Below, in pieces: positions 25,521 through 34,053 of a stretch of 64,000 bases of DNA. The stretch's first letter is position 1. Each line of letters opens with the position of its first letter. The DNA is from an uncultured Pelagibacteraceae bacterium (GTDB lineage: Bacteria > Pseudomonadota > Alphaproteobacteria > Pelagibacterales > AG-422-B15). A program made the translations under genes and the position numbers. The DNA lies in NCBI GenBank assembly GCA_902526005.1, contig CABZIW010000002.1:186001-250000 (forward strand), given 5' to 3'. The notes under the pieces were generated by a model. That model ran no database searches. It had not been told where the DNA came from and saw nothing but the letters and a program-made list of their open reading frames with translations.

Positions 25521-25549
25521 TTGTCAAAATAGAGGAAATTAGGTAAAAA
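25521..25549 (+). promoter_or_regulatory. Putative promoter of the M19-551aa-DUF3726 operon
   Basis: TTGTCA (25521-25526, 5 of 6) and TAAAAA (25544-25549, 4 of 6) with a 17-nt spacer, about 70 nt before the ATG at 25620. The rest of the 192-bp gap (25428-25619) shows nothing else recognisable. Confidence 0.35.
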
Positions 25550-25619
25550 TTACAATTTATTTGTTTGCATTGGACCCTTGGTAATAGATAAGTAAGAGTT
25601 ATAACTCAAAAGCTACTTT

Positions 25620-26591
25620 ATGAATTATAGAATCGATAATCTTCAATATTGCAATTGGAATGAAGAGATATTTAAGATTAACAGACAAGCAAAATTAGAC
25701 GCCGTTCACGTTACGATTGCATATCATGAAGACTTCGATGAAGTTCAAAACAATATTAATGAATGGAACACTTATTTTAAACAATACAATGAATTAATAT
25801 TTCACGGCAAGTCATATAAAGATATTGAGATAGCTAATGAAGAAAATAAGACTGCTGTTTTCTTTGGATTTCAAAACTGTTCACCTATAGAGGATGATAT
25901 AAATTTGGTTGAAGCTGTTCACAAGATGGGAACAGTATTTATGCAATTAACTTACAATAATCAGTCATTATTAGCTACAGGGTGCTACGAAGAAAATGAC
26001 AGTGGCGTTACTAGAATGGGAAAAGAAGTTATTAAAGAAATGAATCGTGTTGGAATCATAGTTGACATGTCACACTCAGCAGAAAAATCAACACTGGATG
26101 CGATCGATATTTCAGAAAAACCAATTGCTATCACGCACGCTAATCCTTCTTTTTGGCATCAAGCAAAAAGAAATAAATCTGAAACTTTATTAAAAGAACT
26201 AGGCCAATCAAATGGAATGATTGGTCTCTCACTTTATCCACATCACTTATTAAATGGTACCGATTGTTCTCTTGAAAGCTTTTGTGAAATGGTTGCCCGC
26301 ACTGCAGACATTATGGGAGCAGAACATATTGGTATTGGATCTGATTTATGCTTAAACCAACCTGACTCAGTAGTTGATTGGATGCGAAACGGAACTTGGA
26401 CTAAGACAAAAGATTACGGCGAAGGTTCTAAAGATAATGCAACTTTTCCAAAACAGCCAGAATGGTTCAAAAATGCTACTGGCTTTGACAATATTGAGAA
26501 TGGATTAAAAAGTGTGGGGTTTAATAAAGATGAGACAGATGGCATCTTAGGCAATAATTGGTTTAATTTTTATAAAAACTATATTGGTTAA
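25620..26591 (+). CDS. M19 (membrane dipeptidase)-family hydrolase, atypical
   Basis: A 323-residue TIM-barrel protein of peptidase family M19. Later zinc-site motifs are present: DMSHS (near 150), ITHANPS (near 173) and the GSDL segment late in the barrel. The N-terminal H-x-D of renal-type dipeptidases is missing; the region reads LDAVHVTIAYHED. The binuclear centre is therefore altered and true dipeptidase activity is doubtful. Similar short M19 proteins occur in marine bacteria beside DUF3726 and polyamine-type ABC genes. Hydrolysis of a gamma-glutamyl or other amide made in this pathway is a plausible role. First gene of a three-gene operon with gaps of 3 nt or less. Confidence 0.8.
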   Translation: MNYRIDNLQYCNWNEEIFKINRQAKLDAVHVTIAYHEDFDEVQNNINEWNTYFKQYNELIFHGKSYKDIEIANEENKTAVFFGFQNCSPIEDDINLVEAVHKMGTVFMQLTYNNQSLLATGCYEENDSGVTRMGKEVIKEMNRVGIIVDMSHSAEKSTLDAIDISEKPIAITHANPSFWHQAKRNKSETLLKELGQSNGMIGLSLYPHHLLNGTDCSLESFCEMVARTADIMGAEHIGIGSDLCLNQPDSVVDWMRNGTWTKTKDYGEGSKDNATFPKQPEWFKNATGFDNIENGLKSVGFNKDETDGILGNNWFNFYKNYIG

Positions 26592-26594
26592 TAT

Positions 26595-28250
26595 ATGACA
26601 ATAAATATTCAACACAGAGATCCAAACCAAATCATGAAGCTCAGTAGATTAGGTTGTTTCCATCAATCTAAGCTATCATTTTTAAGAAGTTTTATAAGAG
26701 AATTTAAGGATTGGGAGTTTAAAAATGAGATCTTTGACCTTGATAAAGAAGGTTATGGAACTGCTGTTTATTCTGTTTCAAATAAGGAGCGTACATACTC
26801 TCTTGTATGCTTTGCAAACAAATTAGATGACGCTGAAAGATCTGATCGAGTGATAGCCACTAAATGGGATGCAGCATTTGTAATTCATGATGGACTTCCT
26901 AGTAAAGATGATATTGAAAGACTTCGTGAAAATGTCCCAAAACAAGAAGTGGGAAGATGTTCATTTAAAGAACTTGCTTTATCAAGAGCCAATCGCTCCG
27001 TTAGAGTTTTTAACCATGTAATTGATAGCCTATCAAATGGAATTCAACCTAATAAAAAACTACTTACTGAAGTAGGTTACTTATATAGAACCACTGCAGT
27101 TTATGGATCAGGTAAATTTGGGTTAGCAGATCGATATAGAATTAAAGATCGTCCTGAAATAAACGGTCCATTTAGAATTGAAATGATGCTTGTTTATTTG
27201 GTTCGTCAGTTTACGTTTGATCAAGTTAATCACATTGCTCATAAAAAGAGTCCAAATCAATCTGTTAAACTAGATCTTGAATTATCCAGACAACTTGGTA
27301 TTGGCAATTCAACTGGCCTCGGCATGGCTCCTTTTATTATTAATCATCCAGCATTATTACATCAATGGATATACGCAAGAGAGGAGGCATTAAAGCAAAT
27401 TAGAGAAATTAAAAATGTATCAAATGATGATTTTGAGATGTTTAAAAAATTATTAGAACTTTCGAAGAAAAATGTAAATAATTGGAACACAAATAGTGAA
27501 TTTCAAAATATTAAAATTGCTCAATTGAAAGAAGATATTCAAAAATTTGAGGAAAACTATCTCTGTAATATGAAGGTTGATAAAGAATATTTTTGGGATG
27601 AGTTGTATAAATGGGTAGAAGAAAATTTAACTCATGAGGGCGTAGAATATATAGTTTCTCTCATGATGGAACCATACGATAACATTATTAGTCTGCTAGT
27701 GCCTCAAATGAGCTCTGATGAAGATAAATATTTTGATATACCAGCAAATCGTACTACTGATGAATTAAAATCATCAATTGAAAAATCCTATCCAAATATA
27801 ATTGAAATGGACTTCTCAATTGATAAAAGTAATGAAAATTTTTGGTATATTTCAAAAAATAAAGAAGAACCTCGATTGGCAAGTCGATTTGAAGAGCCAG
27901 GAGCAGAGTTAGAGCAACCTCTTGCAATAGCAAGAGATATTAAAGAGCTTCATGATAGATTATCATCTTATAACAATGAAAAATTATCTAAATTTTTACA
28001 AGAAAATACTGACCTAAGACATATCGTTCGAAGATGCTACATTGTTGAAAAGTTGCCTTATGCGGAAATTCAAGACAACTCTATCGGGTCAGAATTGATG
28101 CCAATTGATATGCTAAGACTAAAATTATCTTTTTTTGGAGCCCAGAAATTTGATCCTCGATCTGATAAGTGGCTAAGAATTTGCATGTATCAGGGTGCAC
28201 CATTGATGCACGAAATTAACAAATCAAATGACACGTGGATTTACAATTAA
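26595..28250 (+). CDS. Conserved protein of unknown function, 551 aa
   Basis: No domain is recognised with confidence. The protein is soluble, with no signal peptide or membrane helix. It is basic and Arg-rich early ('RANRSVRVFNHVIDSLSNG', 'YLYRTTAVYGSGKFGLADR'), has a Gly-containing 'LGIGNSTGLGMAPFIINHP' segment near 230-245 that looks like a loop binding a phosphate or cofactor, and a helical second half. It sits 3 nt after the M19 gene and its stop overlaps the DUF3726 ATG (TAATG), so the three act together. Position in an amine-uptake locus suggests a catabolic enzyme, perhaps the missing first step. This is inference. Confidence 0.75.
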   Translation: MTINIQHRDPNQIMKLSRLGCFHQSKLSFLRSFIREFKDWEFKNEIFDLDKEGYGTAVYSVSNKERTYSLVCFANKLDDAERSDRVIATKWDAAFVIHDGLPSKDDIERLRENVPKQEVGRCSFKELALSRANRSVRVFNHVIDSLSNGIQPNKKLLTEVGYLYRTTAVYGSGKFGLADRYRIKDRPEINGPFRIEMMLVYLVRQFTFDQVNHIAHKKSPNQSVKLDLELSRQLGIGNSTGLGMAPFIINHPALLHQWIYAREEALKQIREIKNVSNDDFEMFKKLLELSKKNVNNWNTNSEFQNIKIAQLKEDIQKFEENYLCNMKVDKEYFWDELYKWVEENLTHEGVEYIVSLMMEPYDNIISLLVPQMSSDEDKYFDIPANRTTDELKSSIEKSYPNIIEMDFSIDKSNENFWYISKNKEEPRLASRFEEPGAELEQPLAIARDIKELHDRLSSYNNEKLSKFLQENTDLRHIVRRCYIVEKLPYAEIQDNSIGSELMPIDMLRLKLSFFGAQKFDPRSDKWLRICMYQGAPLMHEINKSNDTWIYN

Positions 28251-28864
28251 TGCAATCATCAAGTGAAATTAATACTGTGTCAAAAAGAGCTGCAAGAGCA
28301 GCTGGTTATTCATGGGGAATAGCTGAAGAAGTTGGAAAATGTATTAGTTCAATTGAGATGTTCGGAATTCGTGGGGTCGAAAATTTAAATAATTATTTCA
28401 AAACTATTAAAGATATTAAACCAGAGGGTCCAAAGCAAATAGAAGAAAATAATAAACTGAATGATAAAAGTCTCTGCCCTATTTATACAGGACTAAAGTT
28501 GATTGATGATTATAAATCTGTAGATAAAATAAAAACTTTAAAATTCATAAAACTAGATTACCCTTTGTTGCTCTTACCTTTCATTAACAAACTTTCATAT
28601 TTAATTGGTAAGAGAATTCAGGTTACTATTGATGAGATTAATGCGGAATGCAATTTAAACACATGTATCCTTGCTGATCATAAAATTAAATCCTTAATAA
28701 TTAAAAAAGCTAATACTGTGATAATAACTATTTTAGAAAATGAAGATAATTTTTCTAGCAAAACTTGGAATGAGTTATATGAAATATCAACTGAGACATT
28801 TGTTGAAGAAACAGAACAATCAAAACAAACTGGAGCTGGAGCAGGGCTTCAAGATAACGATTAG
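28250..28864 (+). CDS. DUF3726 protein
   Basis: A 204-residue protein from the ATG that overlaps the preceding stop; a GTG 15 nt upstream is less likely. The N-terminal 'SKRAARAAGYSWGIAEEVGKCISSIEMFGIRG' is the hallmark of DUF3726. No catalytic motif or membrane segment is visible. DUF3726 genes recur beside M19-type hydrolases, large uncharacterised partners and ABC importers, so it is probably a subunit or partner of the 551-residue protein. The C-terminus is Gly-rich (TGAGAGL). Convergent with the aldehyde dehydrogenase gene, 3 nt apart. Confidence 0.78.
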   Translation: MQSSSEINTVSKRAARAAGYSWGIAEEVGKCISSIEMFGIRGVENLNNYFKTIKDIKPEGPKQIEENNKLNDKSLCPIYTGLKLIDDYKSVDKIKTLKFIKLDYPLLLLPFINKLSYLIGKRIQVTIDEINAECNLNTCILADHKIKSLIIKKANTVIITILENEDNFSSKTWNELYEISTETFVEETEQSKQTGAGAGLQDND

Positions 28865-28867
28865 TAT

Positions 28868-30301
28868 TTAAAGTTGTATTCCAACGTTCTTTAGTTGAAG
28901 GTAGCTTTTGATAGCTTGTTGACCTTTCTCACGACTGTAACCTGATTGCTTATAACCTCCAAATGGAGTTGCTATACTTCCTGTGAACCAACTATTTACG
29001 TAAACTTGACCACCGTTCAAACGTGAAGCTGTTTTAGTGGCCATATCAACATCTTTAGTAAATACCCCGGCTGCTAAGCCATAATCTGTATCGTTTGCAA
29101 TATGTATCGCCTCCTCGTGATCTTCATAATCTAAAACAGATAAGAATGGTCCAAAGATTTCTTCCTGTGCAATTGTCATATCAGGCTTAACATCTGAATA
29201 AATTGTAGGTTCAAAGAAGAAACCTTTTCTATCTACTCTGTTTCCACCTGAAACTGCTTTTGCACCCGCTTGTAAACCAGAACGTGCATAATTTTCAACT
29301 TTTTGTAACTGTTCTTCAGATATGACAGGCGTTAGATCGACACCTTCCTCATCGCCAGGGCCAACTTTTATTGAAGCTGCTAATTTTGATAACTTTTCAA
29401 GCACTTCATCTTTTATAGATTTATGGACTATCATTCGTGACATCGCGGAACAAATTTGTCCAGCCTGACTGAAAATTCCAACTTTGGTTGCATTAACAAC
29501 TTTATCTATATCCGCATCTGGCAGAACAATAGCAGCAGATTTTCCCCCTAACTCAACAACAGCAGGTACAGCTCTTTCAGCAGCTGCGTGTAGAATTGCT
29601 TTTCCAGTTTTTACAGATCCAGTAAAAGTTATTTGTGCAACATCTGGATGGGCAGTAAGCGCGGCTCCAGCTTCACTTCCATAACCTGTAACTATATTTA
29701 TTAAACCTTTTGGAACTTCAGCATTATGAATTGCCTCAGCGAAGAAGGATGTTGTAGCTAAAGGTGTCAGCTCGGCAGGTTTAATAACTGTAGAATTTCC
29801 AGCAGCAAAAGAACATGCTAAAGAACGAGCTATCATTGAAATAGGAAAATTCCAAGGAACAATATGACCAGATACTCCGTAAGGTTCATAGATCGTGTAA
29901 TCCATAACCTGACTGTTCACTGGAATTGTTTGACCTTCGATTTTATCTGTTAAGCCACTGTAGTAATCAAAGTAGTTTGCTGCATCAACAAATTCATATT
30001 CAGAAGCGGCAAGTAGTTTCCCATTTTCTGCACAAAGTAATGCCCCACCTTCTTTACTGACCTTGCGAAGCTCTTCAGCAATGCGTCGCATAAGTTTTGC
30101 TCGTTCCATCGGATTCATATCTACAAGAATTCGAGACTCGTATGCTTTTTTAGCAGACTCTACCGCCTGATTAATATCTTCATCTTTTGCGCAAGTTACT
30201 TCACCAATGACCTCTTCAGTCGCAGGATTAATAACTGGAATAAGGTCTTTGCTTGAGGCGTCGGTCCATTCACCGTTAATATAGTGCTGGTATTTTTTCA
30301 T
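28868..30301 (-). CDS. NAD(P)-dependent aldehyde dehydrogenase of the amine locus
   Basis: A 477-residue ALDH with all expected residues: N151 in PWNFP, FTGS (226-229), general base E250 in ELGGKSA and nucleophile C284 in GQICSA. The family looks like betaine-aldehyde/gamma-aminobutyraldehyde-type dehydrogenases. It is divergent from the ABC importer genes (110-bp gap) and convergent with DUF3726. In polyamine or amine breakdown such an enzyme oxidises the aldehyde released by deamination to an acid. The exact aldehyde is not determined by sequence. Confidence 0.9.
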   Translation of the reverse strand: MKKYQHYINGEWTDASSKDLIPVINPATEEVIGEVTCAKDEDINQAVESAKKAYESRILVDMNPMERAKLMRRIAEELRKVSKEGGALLCAENGKLLAASEYEFVDAANYFDYYSGLTDKIEGQTIPVNSQVMDYTIYEPYGVSGHIVPWNFPISMIARSLACSFAAGNSTVIKPAELTPLATTSFFAEAIHNAEVPKGLINIVTGYGSEAGAALTAHPDVAQITFTGSVKTGKAILHAAAERAVPAVVELGGKSAAIVLPDADIDKVVNATKVGIFSQAGQICSAMSRMIVHKSIKDEVLEKLSKLAASIKVGPGDEEGVDLTPVISEEQLQKVENYARSGLQAGAKAVSGGNRVDRKGFFFEPTIYSDVKPDMTIAQEEIFGPFLSVLDYEDHEEAIHIANDTDYGLAAGVFTKDVDMATKTASRLNGGQVYVNSWFTGSIATPFGGYKQSGYSREKGQQAIKSYLQLKNVGIQL

Positions 30302-30316
30302 AAGTTAGAGTCTTTC

Positions 30317-30344
30317 TTGTTAAATACTGATCTATTTTTGTAAT
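30317..30344 (+). promoter_or_regulatory. Putative promoter of the ABC importer operon
   Basis: TTGTTA (30317-30322) and TGTAAT (30339-30344) with a 16-nt spacer in the 110-bp divergent gap, about 60 nt ahead of the potA-like ATG. Confidence 0.35.
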
Positions 30345-30411
30345 AAGTTCAGCTTTAATTTAGTTCAAAAATTCCTAGATTCCCAACTATTTTTACCTTA
30401 GTCTTACCGAC

Positions 30412-31500
30412 ATGAATTCAAAAAAGTATGATTTTGTTAAATTTGAACAAGTCGATAAAAGTTATGATGGAAAAGAGCTTGTAGTTAAAGGACTCGACTT
30501 AGATATTGCAGAAGGTGAATTTCTTACATTACTTGGGCCATCTGGATCTGGCAAAACAACAACTCTTATGATGCTTGCTGGTTTTGAAACTCCAACTAAC
30601 GGAGAGATATATTTTGATGGACGTCCGATAAACAATATCCCACCTCACAAACGTGGCATCGGCATGGTCTTTCAAAATTATGCTTTGTTTCCACATTTAT
30701 CAGTTTATGAAAATTTAGCTTTTCCTCTTAAAGTAAGAAAAGTGGATAAATCAGAAATTGAAGAGAGAATTAATAAAACTTTGAAAATGGTTTCATTAAC
30801 AGGTTTTGAAAACAGGATGCCCGCTCAACTATCTGGTGGTCAGCAACAGAGAGTTGCTGTAGCTCGCGCGCTTGTGTTTGATCCTAAACTTGTATTAATG
30901 GATGAACCTCTTGGAGCTCTTGATAAAAATTTACGAGAGAGTATGCAATATGAATTAAAGCACATTCACGAGTCATTAGGAGTGACTGTTGTTTATGTTA
31001 CACATGATCAGGGTGAAGCTCTGACCATGTCAAACCGAATTGCTGTTTTTAATGACGGTAAGGTTCAACAACTTTCTGGACCAAATGAATTATATGAAAC
31101 GCCAGTGAATTCGTTTGTTGCGAGCTTTATTGGAGAAAATAATACTTTCACTGGAACTGTAAAAGAAATCGCCTCTGGTTCAGCAAAGATTGAAACTGAC
31201 TCAGGTGAAACTATTGTTGCTAATCCTATTGCCGTGAGCTCTTCAGGAGAAAAATCCAGAATTTCTCTGAGACCTGAGCGAGTGAGTATTGACCCAAATG
31301 AACAACTTGAAAATAAATTCACAAGTGAGATCCGCGAAATTATCTATCATGGAGATCATACTAGGGTGCGTGTAAATCTTCTTGGTAATGATGACTTTAT
31401 TTTAAAAGTTCCAAACGCGAGCAGCGATTTAAAGCTTAACGTAGGCGACAAATTGGACCTTGGCTGGTCATCTCATGATTGCAGGGCTCTAGATTACTAA
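30412..31500 (+). CDS. potA: Polyamine-type ABC importer ATP-binding protein (PotA-like)
   Basis: A 362-residue ATPase: Walker A GPSGSGKTT (near 43-51), Q-loop in FQNYALFPHLSV, signature LSGGQQQR (near 140), Walker B LVLMDEPLGALD, and His in VTHDQGEA. A C-terminal TOBE regulatory domain spans roughly 285-362. Length and motifs place it in the PotA/spermidine-putrescine class. It heads a four-gene importer (ATPase, binding protein, two permeases). The ligand may be a polyamine or another cationic amine; sequence alone does not decide. Confidence 0.9.
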   Translation: MNSKKYDFVKFEQVDKSYDGKELVVKGLDLDIAEGEFLTLLGPSGSGKTTTLMMLAGFETPTNGEIYFDGRPINNIPPHKRGIGMVFQNYALFPHLSVYENLAFPLKVRKVDKSEIEERINKTLKMVSLTGFENRMPAQLSGGQQQRVAVARALVFDPKLVLMDEPLGALDKNLRESMQYELKHIHESLGVTVVYVTHDQGEALTMSNRIAVFNDGKVQQLSGPNELYETPVNSFVASFIGENNTFTGTVKEIASGSAKIETDSGETIVANPIAVSSSGEKSRISLRPERVSIDPNEQLENKFTSEIREIIYHGDHTRVRVNLLGNDDFILKVPNASSDLKLNVGDKLDLGWSSHDCRALDY

Positions 31501-31621
31501 TCTTTTGATACTACATGTAGATTCAACATTAATTTGTTGAAAAATAATCTTTTTTTTTGTTGCGTTTTTGCTCAAGGCCTTGTGTAATATTTCTTTATAT
31601 AAAAAAAGGAGACGATTAATC

Positions 31622-32743
31622 ATGTCTAGATTAACTAAACTAATCTCTTTGGCTGCTTTATTAGTGGCTCCATCTATGGCTACAGCCGCGGAGGTAAACG
31701 TGGTGTCATGGGGAGGTGCTTATACAGAAAGTCAAAAGCTAGGTTACGGGGACCCATATCAGGAAATGAGTGGCGTTCAAGTAAACTGGATCGACTACAG
31801 TGGAGGTTTGAGTGAAATTAAAGCTCAGGTCGAGTCTGGAGCAATTACTTGGGACATTATCGATGTGTATGCACGTGATACAATTATCGGTTGTGATGAA
31901 GGATTGTTTGTAGAATTCGATTTCGATAACGACTTCCCTGCTGGTGTTAACGGTATGAAAGCAAGTGACGATTTCTTTGCTCCAATGCCTAGTGATTGTG
32001 CTGTGGGTAACATTCTTTATTCATGGAACTACGCTTACAACACTGACAATGTAAATTTTGATGGAAGTTATCCAGATTCAATGGAGGACTTCTTTAACCC
32101 AGATAAATATCCAGGAGTAAGATCTATCTACTCTTCAGCTATGTCAAACTTAGAGTTTGCTCTAGTTGCTGATGGTGTTCCTGCATCTGATGTGTATGAC
32201 TACATGGAAGATAATGGAATTGATAGAGCCCTTGATAAGCTTACAGATCTTTGCACAAACCCTAACGGTGGATGCATTTTCTGGTCAGCTGGTGCACAAC
32301 CGCCTGAGCAGTTAGTATCTGGTGAAGCTATCATGGCTACTGGATGGAATGGACGTCACTTCAATGCCATCGTGAACGAAGGTTCACCAATGAAAATGGT
32401 ATGGGATGGTCAGATCCTTGACTATGAGTACTTCGTACTTGTTAAAGGTGGACCAAACCAAGAAGAAGCTATGAAAGCTCTTCAGTACTTCACTAGTTCT
32501 GAAGGTTTAGCTGGAAGTGCTAAGCACATTGCTTACGCTCCTTTCCGTATCTCATCTCTTGATGTGATCATGGCTGATGAGCCGTGGTTCTATTCTGAGC
32601 AAGCAGGTGCTGTTGAGATTATGCCTCACATGCCTACTGCTCCAGCAAATACTAAGAACTACGTTCTTATGAACCCTGAGTGGTACGCTGATAACAACAC
32701 TGAAATCAACGACGCTTGGGAAGCTTGGAAAGCTAACCTATAA
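31622..32743 (+). CDS. potD: Polyamine-type ABC importer periplasmic binding protein (PotD/PotF-like)
   Basis: A 373-residue exported binding protein. The ATG at 31622 is chosen because a strong AAAGGAG precedes it and a clean signal peptide follows (SLAALLVAPSMATAA); an upstream in-frame TTG (31568) has neither. The mature protein starts 'EVNVVSWGGAYTESQ', typical of the PotD/PotF family. Codon choice is visibly more biased than in its neighbours, fitting high expression. A weak AT-rich 7-bp hairpin and T-run (31522-31558) lies in the 121-bp gap before it, and a strong stable hairpin follows its stop, as is usual where a binding protein must be made in excess over its permeases. Confidence 0.9.
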   Translation: MSRLTKLISLAALLVAPSMATAAEVNVVSWGGAYTESQKLGYGDPYQEMSGVQVNWIDYSGGLSEIKAQVESGAITWDIIDVYARDTIIGCDEGLFVEFDFDNDFPAGVNGMKASDDFFAPMPSDCAVGNILYSWNYAYNTDNVNFDGSYPDSMEDFFNPDKYPGVRSIYSSAMSNLEFALVADGVPASDVYDYMEDNGIDRALDKLTDLCTNPNGGCIFWSAGAQPPEQLVSGEAIMATGWNGRHFNAIVNEGSPMKMVWDGQILDYEYFVLVKGGPNQEEAMKALQYFTSSEGLAGSAKHIAYAPFRISSLDVIMADEPWFYSEQAGAVEIMPHMPTAPANTKNYVLMNPEWYADNNTEINDAWEAWKANL

Positions 32744-32750
32744 GGTTTAA

Positions 32751-32778
32751 ACTTGGGCAACCTATGGGTTGCCCAAGT
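32751..32778 (+). other. Stable 12-bp intercistronic hairpin
   Basis: Arms ACTTGGGCAACC (32751-32762) and the exact complement (32767-32778) around a TATG loop. It begins 7 nt after the binding-protein stop and ends 26 nt before the permease ATG. No T-run follows. Such hairpins protect the upstream mRNA from 3' exonucleases or partly attenuate, giving more binding protein than permease. Confidence 0.8.
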
Positions 32779-32804
32779 ACCTCAAATTAAGTATCCTTTT
32801 AAAT

Positions 32805-34052
32805 ATGACTGCCGAAATAAGAACCTCGGATGGAGAACTTCTATCCGTCAAACTCAAAAAAGTTGAGAGAAGACGCAGAACTACTGCTTTTTTACTGGCC
32901 GCGCCACTTCTGTTCTTCATTGTTTTTGCATACGTAATTCCTATTTTTCAGATGTTGGGGCGAAGTATTGATAATGCTGAAATGAACTCGTTTCTTACAG
33001 AAACACACGAGGTTATGCAGACATGGGATGGCAGTGAAATGCCTGGCGAGGATGTAACCTCAACATTTTATTATGAATTGAAGACTGCTGTAGAAAATAA
33101 ATACCACGGAAAGATTGCAACTCGTTTAAACTATGAAAAAGGCGGCTTTACAAGTCTGATTAAAAAGACGTCACGTAAACTTAAAAACTTTGATGAAAAT
33201 GCTAACTTTCTAGATCAATTCATTGATGTACATAAAAAATGGGGTGACATTGAATATTGGCAAGCATTAAAGAGAGGAACTGACGCTTATCATTTTCGAA
33301 AATATTTAACTACATTTGATTATGAGCAAAAGTTTGATGGCTCAATTGAAAGGATTCCTGAAAAGCTTAGAATTAATGTAACCTTGTGGCTGCGAACAAT
33401 ATTTGTTGCCGTTGGAGTAACTTTCTGCTGCTTTATTTTAGCTTACCCGATTTCACACTTACTTTCAGTCTTACCGACTCGTTATTCAAATCTATTGATG
33501 ATCTGCGTCCTTTTACCCTTCTGGACATCACTGCTTGTCAGAACATCCAGTTGGATGGTTCTATTACAAAAACAAGGAGTATTAAATGATACCTTAGTGT
33601 CGCTTGGATTTGTTGCAGATGAGTCAAGACTTGAGCTCATGTATAATATGACAGGCACATTCATTGCAATGACACAAATCCTATTGCCATTCATGGTTTT
33701 GCCTCTTTATAGTGTAATGAAAACAATTTCACCAAGTTTAATGCGCGCTGCAACGTCAATGGGCGCAACACCTTTTCACGCTTTTAGAAAAATATATTTT
33801 CCTCTGACATACGCGGGAATTAGTGCAGGATCAATTTTAGTATTTGTTTTAGCGATCGGTTATTACATAACACCTGCATTGGTTGGTGGAGCAAAAGGAA
33901 TTTTAATTAGTAATAGAATAGCATATCACATGCAGCAATCACTAGACTGGTCTCTTGCAACAGCGATGGCGACAGTTCTTTTAATAGCAGTGCTAGTGGT
34001 ATACTGGCTGTACAATAAGATTGTTGGCATAGATAACATGAGGCTTGGATAA
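32805..34052 (+). CDS. potB: Polyamine-type ABC importer permease (PotB-like), long form
   Basis: A 415-residue permease from the ATG at 32805; an in-frame TTG at 32769 lies inside the hairpin and is rejected. It has an N-terminal cytoplasmic tail rich in Arg/Lys (KKVERRRR), TM1 (about 28-50), then an unusually long hydrophilic stretch of about 140 residues before the remaining five helices. Standard PotB is about 285 residues, so this periplasmic insertion is the main difference. The EAA coupling loop (RAATSMGATPFHAFRKIYFPLT) is present. It pairs with PotC; its stop lies 1 nt before the next ATG. Confidence 0.88.
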   Translation: MTAEIRTSDGELLSVKLKKVERRRRTTAFLLAAPLLFFIVFAYVIPIFQMLGRSIDNAEMNSFLTETHEVMQTWDGSEMPGEDVTSTFYYELKTAVENKYHGKIATRLNYEKGGFTSLIKKTSRKLKNFDENANFLDQFIDVHKKWGDIEYWQALKRGTDAYHFRKYLTTFDYEQKFDGSIERIPEKLRINVTLWLRTIFVAVGVTFCCFILAYPISHLLSVLPTRYSNLLMICVLLPFWTSLLVRTSSWMVLLQKQGVLNDTLVSLGFVADESRLELMYNMTGTFIAMTQILLPFMVLPLYSVMKTISPSLMRAATSMGATPFHAFRKIYFPLTYAGISAGSILVFVLAIGYYITPALVGGAKGILISNRIAYHMQQSLDWSLATAMATVLLIAVLVVYWLYNKIVGIDNMRLG

Positions 34053-34053
34053 T

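Noticed and set aside
31568..31621. Upstream TTG start for the PotD-like protein
   Set aside because: It would add 18 residues in front of a clean signal peptide, and the strong ribosome-binding site belongs to the ATG at 31622.
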